A stretch of 64,000 bases of DNA from Ilex aquifolium (taxonomy: Eukaryota; Streptophyta; Magnoliopsida; Aquifoliales; Aquifoliaceae): contig OX637396.1 in the NCBI GenBank assembly GCA_951799425.1, forward strand, positions 37,192,701 to 37,256,700, written 5' to 3'. The notes beneath the pieces are model-generated. The model saw nothing but the letters and a program-made list of their open reading frames with translations, was not told where the DNA came from and ran no database searches. Positions 36,277 through 47,542 of the stretch are shown one piece after another (positions within the stretch are counted from its first letter, which is position 1; every line of letters begins with the position of its first letter). The translations under genes and the position numbers were made by a program.

Positions 36277-37503
36277 GTTCAAGGGATGATCCAGAATTGA
36301 AGGAATCAAATAGCGGACAAAGTCTTGAGATTTATCAAAGAGAGATCCTTGATTTTCAAGGTATTAGTTGAGTCGTGCCTTGTGTGTTTGGTTTACACGA
36401 ATACTAGTGATGAACTTAACCCTATTGTTTAATTAATTATTGTGAATTATGACTAGCTAGCATGCCATGAACTACTTAACATACAATGACGTGTTCAAGT
36501 TGATACACTTAACCTGTAAACAAGAAGTATCGTGACTCTCTCTTGTCCCTCAAGTATCAACAAACCAATCTAACGTCGCAATATAAATTATAAGAAATCC
36601 TATCATTTCAAACCCTAGCAAAATTACCAAGTCAAAATCCCTCTCCTCTCCAACAATTTGTAAACTGATACAAAGTGAGAATACTTTTTCATTTGAGCGG
36701 ACAATTTTATTTTTTTTTGATAGTTGGAAAATCTCCAGTCTGCCCCTGACGAGTGAAAGTGTACTTATGTCGTTAATATTTGTGAGTTCGAATAGAACTG
36801 AAAACAACCCTCGAATGCATGAATCGATCCCTCAATCTATATCCTATTTAAACCAAGACTTGTATTTTAATAAAAATTCGAACTCGCACCAAAGATAGAA
36901 AGCCGGAACATTCAATATATATCTTGTGAGAAGTCACGTGACTGGCAACGTTAGAATTGGAATTCAATAATGCAGAAGTAACTCTGTACTTTGCCTCATG
37001 TGTACTCATAATTGGAGGGTCATAAAAAGATACGTCACTTTGGCAGACACATTCATCAATATGCCATCTTTGTCCCCCCTCACTGTTTTTTAATGAAACC
37101 CTACTCCCCCACGCCTCTCATCAACGTTTTTCGAATGAAATCATTTTGTTTTTGTTTTTGATTTTGATCTTCAAGAATGAAATCATTACGGCATTCGCAC
37201 GAGTAACTTAGTAGTATAGAATTGGACTTAAACGAACTGTAGACTCGGTCATTAAGAATTTGACTATCGTTGGTGTCTAGCAAACTTAATTTAATACTTA
37301 TGATTTGAGAGTACTTATAAATATCTCTAATTTACTCTCTCGTAGAGGTGAAATCTAAATAGTCATGTCTAGAAGAAATTCTTCGTTAACCTAAAAAAAA
37401 AAAAAAAAACTAGAATCACGGATAAAATCGATATTAACTCGGATGTTAATCGAGTCGTGTCGTATTTAAATAGTGGTGTTTTATGTTTGTATTATATTTG
37501 TTT

Positions 37504-37684
37504 GGGAAATGCTATTTGAACTTAATTTGGGGACCTAATCTAGGGACCTAATGATGTACAACCATTGGATTGGTTGTGGGCTCCATCTAACATTGGAACT
37601 CACAACTAATCCAATGGTTGCATTGAAGCCACATCATTAGGTCCCCATATTAGGTCCCCAAATAAGGTCCCTATAGCATTGCTC
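37504..37684. mobile_element. Fold-back MITE with arms of about 80 bp
   Basis: GGGAAATGCTATTTGAAC…GGACCTAATGATGT…CCATTGGATTGGTTGTG on the left is mirrored on the right by CACAACTAATCCAATGG…ACATCATTAGGTCCCC…ATAGCATTGCTC. Nearly the whole 181 bp is one imperfect hairpin with a loop of about 10 bp. A TGTTTG motif borders both ends, but the TSD length is uncertain. It lies about 0.7 kb downstream of the HAT14-like gene's stop. Confidence 0.75.
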
Positions 37685-38344
37685 TGTTTGTATTGTTTTC
37701 TTTTAATTTTTGCCACCTTTCGTGTCAATATGTATCTCCTTCGCATAATCAGAAAACTGAAACAAAAAAAAATTACAAATTTAAAATCTTTCTTTTTTTT
37801 TTTTTCACTTCTTCAAATTCATTATATATGCATTCACATATTAAATAAAGATTTTAATGCATGCATACTATCTTCATATTAAATTGTCCCATCTTCGAGT
37901 GCGTTGTAATCTATAAATCAGAACCAGAAATTCTACTAAAATCATTTTTTTTTTCTCATCCAAATCCAATTTTTAGCAAATTAAAAATTTAATTACTCAC
38001 ATTCAAACAGATAGAAATAAAAATTTTCCTGTATTTTCTTTCCATCTTTACTTTCCAAGATAAAAGAATGGAAATAAGATTTTCCTCTAATCTATTTTTC
38101 TGCTCCAGCCCCCCTTCTCCCAAAGTCTGGCCAAACTACTGTGTTTGTAATGAAATCTTCACAAAGACCAAAAAAAATCCTAACTTTAGATCCCCCCAAA
38201 CATCAAACAAAAGCTCTTATCTACAAACAGCTGAATCAGAAACCCCAAGCTTCTTCGGTATTTACTAATACCAATTTCCACCATTGAAAAAGTTTCGATG
38301 GTTTCTTTCTCCAACGTTCCAACCCTTTCTATTATCTCTGATAT

Positions 38345-38678
38345 TTATGATGCCGCAGACTGATGGGATTGGGCTGGTGTGTTGGAGAATGGGAAGAAAC
38401 TGGGTCTAGAGAGAGAAAAAGGGGTGGCTTTGGGGTTAGAGTCAGTGTTGTTGGTATTGGTGGTGGTTTGAGGGGCGGTGGAGGTGGTGGCAACACGCTC
38501 ACAAGAAGGACACATGGTGAGGGTGGTAGCTGGAAGTTGCATGTAAAATGGGCTTGATTTCTTCAAAGCTCTGAGTTCTTGGAGCTCCTTGTGTAGCCTC
38601 TTGTTCTGTTCTGTTAGTGTTTCACAACACCTCTTTAGATACTCACAATCTACCTCCGTTTGCTTCAACTTAGTCCTG

Positions 38679-38720
<42 letters not shown>

Positions 38721-39770
38721 TATATATTGTCATTCAAGGATAAAAGTTTAACATAATCAAAATCCAACCCCAAAAATTTTCAGATAAATACAAATTGAAT
38801 ATAGACATATATACCTTGCTCTTCTGTTCTGAAACCAGACTTCAACTTGACGAGGCCGAAGATTAAGCTGTTTTGCAAGTGCAAGCTTTTGTTTCTGTGT
38901 CATTCCAAAACCCATTAAAAAAGTTCACAATATTTGCACACACACATACAGACTCTCTCTCTCTCTCAAAAGTACTTACAGGATTGAGGGTATTGTGTTC
39001 CTTGAAGCTTTCTTCAAGGAAAGCAGACTGCTCCTTGGAGAGTCTGAGTTTCTTACGAGAATTTAGACCATTCTCATCGTCTTCGGCGTCTACCGTATCG
39101 TTGCCGGTCGCTTCCGCCTCCCTCTTTTTCCCTCCATTTCCGGTCATGTAAAGAGAGAAATCCATCTGAAACGACGACGCCACACTGTTCGGTGACGACA
39201 CCTCCTCCGCCGCCGTTGGCGTTTTGTTCACCTTAAACCCCCGCGCCACCGGTAATCTCATGTTTCCTGACGAATCCTTATCCGAACTTCCTATACCAAA
39301 TTCAAAAACAAAATCAAATCAACCCCCAAAGTCTCAAAATCGAATCGACCCACAAAGTTCTATACAATATATACACCTACCCATGTACATGTACACATAT
39401 TTATGAAGATCAGTCCAATAGTATTACCGTCATCGGAAGGCCAAGGGAAGGGTCGTTGATGTGAAGGTGTGTGTCGAAGAACAGGATAGAGAGGGAGGAG
39501 ATCAAGCTGAACAGGAGGAGAAAGAGAGACCCTTTGGTCAAGATGGTCTCTTGTCTGTGTTTTAATGGTTTCTTCTGATGTGTCCGGAGAATCATCATGG
39601 GTTGATTCTGGTGCTTTGACTTGTTCTTGTACTCTTCCATTTGAATTGATTCCCAAGGCCATGCAGACCCCTAGACCAGTGTTGTTGGTGGCGATGGTGT
39701 TAAGATTGGAATTTCTAGGAAAGAACTCAAATGATTTTGATGCGTCTCCCAAGCTCAGACCAAGCTCCAT
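38345..39770 (-). CDS. HAT14: HD-Zip class II transcription factor, HAT14-like
   Basis: Four exons (39428-39770, 38980-39290, 38815-38894, 38345-38675) join with phases 1, 0 and 2 into 354 aa. The N-terminal MELGLSLG is an EAR-like LxLxL repression motif. The homeodomain spans about 192-247 ([15 protein letters not shown]…[10 protein letters not shown]); the leucine zipper follows directly, with Leu258, 265, 272 and 279 at heptad spacing; the CPSCE redox motif, diagnostic of class II, is at 300-304. The zipper and C-terminal wording ([36 protein letters not shown]) agree with Arabidopsis HAT14 (AT5G06710). Class II proteins bind CAAT(G/C)ATTG as dimers and mostly repress, for example in shade responses. 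Intron 3 holds an (AC)n tract (38682-38718). The leader contains (GA)n and an upstream ATG at 39783. Confidence 0.95.
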
Positions 39771-39783
39771 CTCTCATGTGCAT
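39727..39783 (-). promoter_or_regulatory. Overlapping upstream ORF of the HAT14-like gene
   Basis: An ATG at 39783, 13 nt before the main ATG and one frame off, is followed by a second in-frame ATG. It reads 18 codons into the coding region before TGA (ending 39727). If included in the mRNA it would compete with the main start. The transcription start is unknown. Confidence 0.4.
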
Positions 39784-39836
39784 AAACCAGAAGCTAGAAA
39801 AACCGGAAGGAGAGAAAGGAACAGAGATATGCTAGC

Positions 39837-39838
<2 letters not shown>

Positions 39839-39868
<30 letters not shown>
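39839..39868. repeat. (GA)n microsatellite in the HAT14-like 5' leader
   Basis: About 15 GA units. On the gene strand this is a CT-rich leader tract about 70 bp before the start codon, common in plant 5' UTRs and promoters. Confidence 0.85.
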
Positions 39869-39870
<2 letters not shown>

Positions 39871-39874
<4 letters not shown>

Positions 39875-42800
39875 GAGGGAGTTGGATTGAAAGCACCCGA
39901 AAGAGTTTTATAGAGATCCTATCCAGTATGTGAACTGTTAATTATTAGTGGTAGGAGTACACCCAAACAGTCATTTTGTTTTGTTTTTGGATAATTATAA
40001 TTTATACCCTCAAAATATGCTTATAATTCCTATTTTGTCTATAAAGTTTCAATTGCAACAATCAAATCATAAAATTTTACCAGAGTTTCAATTTAGTCCT
40101 TACAATATAAATTCATTAATACATTCTGACATAATGGTCTTATGTGACTAATACGTGATTGGGTAAAATAATATATTTTTATGGTAAAAACTTTTCCCGC
40201 ACATGCTTGAAAACCTTTCTTTGTTTTATCTGATTTTTGAAATAAAATAGACAAAAATATAGAGTGAAAACTCGAGATTTATTGTAACACATGGAAGTAA
40301 ATACTAATGTATGTGGGAGATATATTTTTTATTAGTCAAACATATTTCTATAGTCAAGTCAAATCTAGATGGAATGATTCATTTGAAAATCAAGCAAACT
40401 TTTCAAGATATAATTTTTGCAATTAGAATTCTATATTTAAATAAAAATTAGGTGCATACTTTATAATTTTCTATTTTCATTTTCTTTTGTTTCCAGTGTT
40501 CATTAGAGGTCAAAATTCAAATTTTCTTACTCAATATTTAAGTTCGAATTTCCATGACACTTCATGGGAGACTCAACCTAATTTTCAACATTTAGAGCAC
40601 GTAATGAAAACTTAATTTCAGCCCTAATATAAATATAATAAAGCCTCATGTAAATAGTTATATAGTATTGAGGAACAATATTCTCTAACAGATAGGTAGA
40701 TTAACCTAAAAAAACACAGGGGAAACCTATTTTTATTAGGGGCTAAAAGAATGTGAAGTCATCAATCAGAGTCAAGCATAATTGCAAAAATGACCCCCGA
40801 ATTTTGATTAGTTTCAAACATCTATTTTAAGTTAGACTCGTAAAATTTTGTTCGACCATGGGCTTGGTTTAGCCTATTAAAAGGATCAAACTAGGTTGCT
40901 GAGTATGTGAAGACCTGCCTCATGTGTCTGCAAAGATGCAATTCGCCAAGTTGGGGCAAACAAAGCAGTCCGGCCTTATATATATTCCGTTATAAATTAT
41001 AACTACATATAATATTAAGTATATTAGTAATAACTCCATATTTGAAGAAATTTTGTAAACTAAAAATTGAATATTAATTATATACTATTTATAGGTTAAA
41101 CACTATTTTATTTTATTTTATTTATTAATTATATAATTTAAAATTAAAGTAGACACATATAAAATAAGAAAAGAGGTATGAGAAAGAAAAGAGAAAAATA
41201 AGTGTTGATTAACGGGGTTGTCTGTTATTGAAGAGTGTATTTTGTTGAGTTGATGTTTTTGAGGGGAAAAAATTAGAATAAATTTTATATCATTGAATTA
41301 AAGTGAATAAAAATTAGATCAACTCAACAAACAAATAAGGCTTTTTGAAGGTTGGTCTGATGGTCTATATTGGTAATTAGTGGAGGCTGATTTGAAAACA
41401 AATTTGTGGAGGATGGAAACTTAAAATTGATAAGATTAAGATTCATAAATACTAATTTTAAATATAATATCAAAATTTATCACAAAAGGATGAGATTGCG
41501 AGAAAATGAATTATTTGGGATCCTATAAAATTTTAAAATAGATCCTATTATACTTTTAAATCAATTTTCATTTTTTTTTAATTATAACTTTCTCCTAATT
41601 GAATTATAATTAATTATTGCTATAAATTGTAAATAGCTCTTATTTATTTATAATATCTTTAAATGATATCTCATAATTTTACCCAAAGTAAATAGATGAA
41701 GAACTAAATTGAGAAAAAATTTTGGTGAAAATTCAGAATCAACTAAAAAATTAATTTGAAAACTTAATCAGGTACCTAATTCGATACTATATTGGAGTAC
41801 CCCCAACTCTGACTCTACTTTAGACACAAATTTAATGGTCTAAAAACCTTCTCCAACTTTGGACTCAAGCGAATTCCAAATCAAGAAAAAAAAAAACTTT
41901 ATTCTAGACTCAAACTGAAGAAAACTTAAATTCTATACCAAATTTTTAACGATAACTTTTTATCCTATCCAAAGTCAAAAGACTTCTTTGACAACTTGTT
42001 ATTTGCCTCTCTCTTTTATGTTGTTTCCATCGTCATAGCTTTCATAGATCTTTTGAAGGCCCGTCAGTATGCTTCTTCCTCTCCATCTTCCATTCAATCA
42101 TCCATTTTTGTTAGAAACAATCCATTTTTTTTGTTCTTCAGACTATACCCATATTAAAGTAATTACTTTTTTTGTTTATTTTATTCAGATTTACAAAAAT
42201 ATAAAATAAAATAAGGGATTAGAACAATATAAAAATTTTGGTTTGGTATTCTTTTGTTTTTTCTGTTTTTTATTTTTATTTTTAGGTAGTGTTGTATCCA
42301 TATTCAATTTTTTTTTGAATTATTCATTTGTGGAGATATATGAAAGTTTCATTTATTTTATCAAATATCGTGATTTGAATGACACCAAAAAAAAATGACA
42401 CAAAAAAATTAAATATTTAAGTTTATCCATTAGAAATTAAACTTTTAACTCAAATTTGAGTCTAAATTTAAATTATGGTTAGAATTACTCTTAGTTATGA
42501 ATGTTGATATTAGATGGGACGCACTTTTAATTTACCAATGGTAATTGATTTGGTCAATAGATTAAATTGGTAAGTTTTAATAAAAAAACACCAAAAAAAA
42601 AAAAATATTAAATTTGGGGAGCAATTGAGACAACACGTGTCATGATGAGGTTGGCCCAAGAAGAAACAACTTGGGAGTTTGAACCTGTCTGTCGGGAAAT
42701 TAATAGATAATGAGAGAGATTTGTAAAGAGAGATAAGCATGCGATTTGACCCACAACCTTCCTTTTGGCCAGTCATTTGTCAAATCAAATCTGATTTTCC

Positions 42801-44843
42801 TTCTCTCTTCCTAGTTACTACTCTACCCATTCATCCTCTTTGATTTGTCCAAGGAAAAACTACAGCTCCACCTTCTACTTTAATTTACTTTTTATGTCTA
42901 TTAAATTACAATGACACACCCTGTTATTTTTAATAATCTTAAGAGAAAACCTTGTAATTTTTAAAATTATAGAGACACCCTAAATCCCTTGGAATCTTAA
43001 AAAGATTAAAATGATACCTCCTACTATGACCTTTTGTAACTTGTAAGTAGAAGAGAACCAAGATCCATTATTTTTCTATCTCGCCCATGTTCCTTATGCT
43101 CGCAGCATCTAAACACTCCATTTCTAGTATTAGAACCATGAACTAGTATTTTTTCTTTTCATTATTACTTTTTCTTTCTCTATCTCTCTCACACACACAC
43201 ACACACTAACATTTGTCTCATATTACACATTTATACCGACACACTTGAAGAATTTTTGAAAGAGAAATTAAAATAAGAAAGAAAAATGAAATTAAGAACA
43301 CCAAAATATACGTGGTTCAGCATAATATGCAATGTGCCTACATTCACGGACTGAATGCCCAATAACCTGTATTATTGAGAGTGATTGATTATATGTGGCT
43401 CAACCTTATTTATAGGATGAGAATAAATCAAGATAAATAAATCACTTGTACTTGACATCATTTATTGTTATCTGGAATATACTTATATTAATAAATCTTT
43501 ATAAATTTTATCATATAAATTTAACAGATTATGATGAGTCGCTTTGGATTCTATTATATCTCTAATAATACTCTATTTGCCTCTCTTACATTTGATTGAG
43601 ACATATACCACACCAATGACTCCCCTAAGTTTAGAGGTGTCAATTTTATCTATTAACACGAACCCGGTCCTACACCAAACTTGAAAATAAAACGATTAGT
43701 TGACATAAATAATAAATAAGTTAAATTAAAGTTTGATACGAATAACAAGATTAAATGGTACTGTAGATAGAAAATAAGTATTTAACGAATATTGTAGACA
43801 AAAAATAAAAAAAAAAATTATAATTTTTTAAATAGTATTATATAAGTTATTATAGAATTAAAGAATATTTTATTGACACGAATTTGACATATATAAAAAA
43901 TGACCTAACATAAAAATAACACAATATAAAAATGATACGATATAAAAATAACACTGATGAAGACCTTTATCTAAATCCCTTGTATTTTTACTTTGCCTCC
44001 CTCCCTCCCTCCCTCCCTCCCTCTTGTCTCTCAATTTGTATTTCTTTGTCTCCCTCCGCCATTCTTTAGGGGCAGATATCTAGTTGAGCTTATGTTTGAG
44101 TGTCTGTACATTGTACTGAAAGGGTTGCTAGATTCGACTTATTTTGATATGACTTTCGATCAATAGGGGTTGATGGTTGTTTTCAATATTTGATGAGTGT
44201 TAAGTGGTGATGGTGATATGAAGATTCCATTAATTTTGGTTGTCCTCTCGAGTTTTTTAGGGTTATCCAGACTTCGTTGCGTAGCCAGTGATGTAATCAG
44301 ATGGTCAGAATACCGCAGTTATGCCTATCAATAGATGGGAATTAAATTTTGTTGGTTGTTCCTATCAAATAATTAACACAAATAATATTTTTTTTAAAAT
44401 AATATTTTTGTGTGTTCCAACATATTTTTTTTTGATATATTTCAAATGTCTTAATCTATAAGAGTATCTCCAACAGATGCTTCAAATGAATAAAATAGCT
44501 AAAATTTAACTAATGAAAGTCAAAAATCATGCTCCAACAGATTATGTTCACATACTGTAAAATAAATTTTTGCTACCGTGATACTCTAATAACTTGTAGA
44601 GATAATTTATATTATTTTCTCTCTCTTCCTCTCCTTTCTTTCATTCTCTCTCTTTTTCCTTTCACTATTCTAAAAAAAAAATAATACAAAAGGAATGAGA
44701 AATAATATTTAAAAGGAGTAGTTAAAAATATAGAAAATCTGTTGGAGTGTATATTAAAAAAGTGAGTAGCTAAAATAAAAAATGTTACTTTTTGAGTAGG
44801 TAAAATGCATTTTGTTGTTGGAGATGCTCTAATATAAAATACT
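39871..44843. other. Gene-free AT-rich spacer
   Basis: No plausible exon was seen on either strand. It contains a CCCT tetranucleotide tract (43996-44023) and a left end of a hAT-like MITE, TAGAGGTGTCAATTTTA, at about 43632 with matching interior but no right end. The sequence at 44470-44830 is bounded by CTCCAACAGATGC and GTTGGAGATGCTC words and may be another small TIR element. Confidence 0.5.
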
Positions 44844-47142
44844 AGTAATTACCCGTGCCTGAAGGCACTACGTTACTCATAAAAAAATATAAATATTTTT
44901 TCATAAATAAATGCAATGTATAATACAATTTCAACAATATAACGATCAAATTGATATTGTTCAACCTGTATGCAGAACATATATAATTAAACATTTATAT
45001 AACGAAAGTCACGCTACAACTACTGCAACATATTAATTCAAAAATTCGAGAAAATATAATTATTATTGGTTAAACATCCACAATTTTAACATTTTTAATA
45101 AATTTTATCTCAAATTTCAAAAAACATGACTATGTGTTTATCTGCAGGTTTCTACCTAAAGTTCATAACATTATCTCTGCACTATTTTTCTAATGTGAGT
45201 TCATTAACTTTTGTGAGGAAAACATCCAAAAAATTCACGTGAATTCTCATAAATGTATAAAATTTTGTAGAGTAATTAAAATCAGTTTCTATTTGAGTTT
45301 AACTTAAATTTTCGTAAAATTCAATCAAATTTAAGTTTGGGTGGGGCTATTCCCACCCCGCAAATCTCTATTCCCACCCCATTTAATTTCTCACTATCAA
45401 ACTACTAATCTCATCCCTTCTATACTCATCTCATTAGTAACTAAGTACACCCCATGCTACATACACCCCATTTAATAAGTAAACTCACCTTATATTTTGT
45501 CAGAATTAGGGTTTCATTCTCTATTTCATCTCATGCACTAACAAAAATATTTTTTTTACATGAATTTTTTCAGTGAGATGCATATTAGTATTAATTTTCA
45601 ATTTAATTCTATATTTGATTTCTTGTTTGTTGTATGAATTTTTATTATTTTCGGTATGTTTTAATATCTCTATCAAGTTTAATAATGTTTTATTTAGAAT
45701 TTATATGTGTGTATATATATGTATGCTTTTTAGATTATTTGTTGTTTTTTTTTTATCTTGTTTAAGTTTTGTATGCATGCTTCTTATTCTTTTTCTTGTT
45801 CGATTTTGTGTTTGTGTTTGTGTTTGATACTTTTTTTTTCATGTCCAGTTTTGCATCTTGTGGTTTTGCATTTTGTAGCTTTATTTTTTCCTTTAATCTT
45901 TACATTGTTTTTTTTTTTCCTTCTTGTCTCGGTTTGCTGCTTTCTTTCTTTTTTTTTGCTTATTTCGTTCTTTTCTTTTTAAAAGGGGTGTATGTAGCAT
46001 GAGGTGAGTATACAAAAGATAGACTTAGTAGTTTAATAATGATAAATTAAATGGGGTGATAATGACAATTTGGGGGTGGGAATACCCCACCATTTAAGTT
46101 TAAGCAATAATTTATATTTTATACACGACATTCAAATTTAGCTCAATTCGAGTCTTAATCATAATTACGTCAAACCGAGAATTGAATTTAAGTTCGACTC
46201 AATTAACACTTATATCTTAAACCTACAAAGTAATTCTTATCTATTTTCGTTCCATGTGATGTCATAACTTTTTTTTTTTAATTTAGTTATTCTTTATTAT
46301 TTTTACAATCAATTGCACTTTAACTTCAACTTGAATACTCGTAAAATTCAAGCAATGTTAAGTTTAAGTAAAAATATATACTTTATACTCGACAATTAAA
46401 TTCAGCTAAATTCGAATACTAATCATACTCACTTCGAACCGATAATCGATTAAAATGAAATTTAGAGGAGGAATTTCGATCGTTTGATCAATAATCTTAA
46501 AACAATCTAAACCGCGAAAAACTCAAGACAAATAATGATATAGCCCTCTTAGTATATAGTTATATCACATTACATATATATTATTCGTCTATTATACCAT
46601 TCAAATATTATAGTATTTTGTTTCAATACAAAATATGACTTATATTATAGTCATTCAACTCGTTTTGACACAAAGAATATTTATTTAAGGTCCATTTGTT
46701 TATTTAAAAATTTAAAAATAATCTTTAATTAGAATCATAATTAACGACCTAATTACTGTGTAGTATGAGATAGACAGAGATAGAGAGTTATAAGAGAGAT
46801 ATGAGTCTTAGAATTGTGGAATGAATGAAAGTCTTGCTTAAAAAATTGGGGGGAGAGGACATTTCGTAGTAGGACCGTCGGATCAATATTTCTTCAAGCG
46901 ATCTGAGCCGCGAAAAGGTAAAGACAAAGAAATTTAACTACTTTATTATATAGATAGGAAGATAAAGTTAAAGGGGAGATAAGAGTCTGTATTAGTTAGT
47001 ATGAGATAAGGGAAGAGAGTTAGATGAGAGATAGGAGTGTTAGGAAAATTTGGTATGAAGACCGTCGGATCAAAAGTCTTGAAATGATCTGAGCCGCGAA
47101 AAGCTCAAGACAAACATTTCTAGCTACTTTATTATATAGATA
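44844..47142. repeat. Composite repeat locus (ACTAGTAATTACCCGTGC… to …TTATTATATAGATA)
   Basis: It begins with ACTAGTAATTACCCGTGCC, a left-end-like phrase, and ends with three related blocks. Copy A (about 46470-46565) is degenerate. Copies B (46872-46956) and C (47060-47142) share ACCGTCGGATCAA, GATCTGAGCCGCGAAAAG and CTACTTTATTATATAGATA. An older duplication of AATTCGAGT/ACTCGACA words lies at 46095-46215 and 46355-46455. It is interrupted by the MULE-like element at 45339-46091. The class is unknown. Confidence 0.5.
45339..46091. mobile_element. MULE-like non-autonomous element, long TIRs, 10-bp TSD
   Basis: ATTTAAGTTT occurs perfectly at 45329-45338 and 46092-46101. The insert starts GGGTGGGGCTATTCCCACCC and ends in its inverse (reverse complement GGTGGGGTATTCCCACCC). 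The TIR homology continues inwards for over 100 bp: CCCCATTTAATTT, AAACTACTAA, CATGCTACATACACCCC. Long TIRs and a 9-11-bp TSD suit Mutator-like elements. The centre (45560-45970) is T-rich without a transposase. Confidence 0.88.
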
Positions 47143-47485
47143 ACAAATTTTAATAAATTTATCCAACGACTACTAACATCTCTCAATACTATTTCTATTA
47201 CACTGTAGTTTTAGGTATGAGTTACACCTAATAAATAGATCACTGTAATATTTCTTACTCAAGTGTCCGACTAATAAGACTAACTTTCTAGAAAGCCGCC
47301 TCTCCTGTATCCCAACAACAGTTGTGTGAAGTGAAGCATTGATGTTTGAATAGAGTGGCATAATTGAAGTCACGCACTGGTGCTGACCGGCACTTAACCT
47401 GTCAAAAATGCGGAGGCTGGGCAACATATGTCACGCTTTTGGGATCATTGCAATAATTGAACTAATGCATTCTTTAATGATATTT

Positions 47486-47525
47486 TTTTTTGGAACAGAA
47501 CTACAACACAACTCCTTAAAAGGAG
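47486..47525 (-). mobile_element. Ultra-short retroposon-like insertion, copy 1 (40 bp, 17-bp TSD)
   Basis: The repeat ATTCTTTAATGATATTT is present at 47469-47485 and 47526-47542 with no mismatch. The insert between is six T residues, then GGAACAGAACTACAACACAA, then CTCCTTAAAAGGAG. Read on the minus strand it is a 34-nt sequence with a 3' A tail: a CTCC…GGAG hairpin, then TTGTGTTGTAGTTCTGTTCC, then A(n). TSD length and tail are hallmarks of target-primed reverse transcription. Confidence 0.85.
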
Positions 47526-47542
47526 ATTCTTTAATGATATTT

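Noticed and set aside
39565-39933. Forward frame antisense to HAT14 exon 1
   Set aside because: Shadow of the HAT14 coding strand running into the (GA)n leader.
45573-46002. Phe/Cys/Leu-rich frames resembling membrane proteins
   Set aside because: Poly-T-rich core of the MULE-like element; hydrophobicity is a composition artefact.
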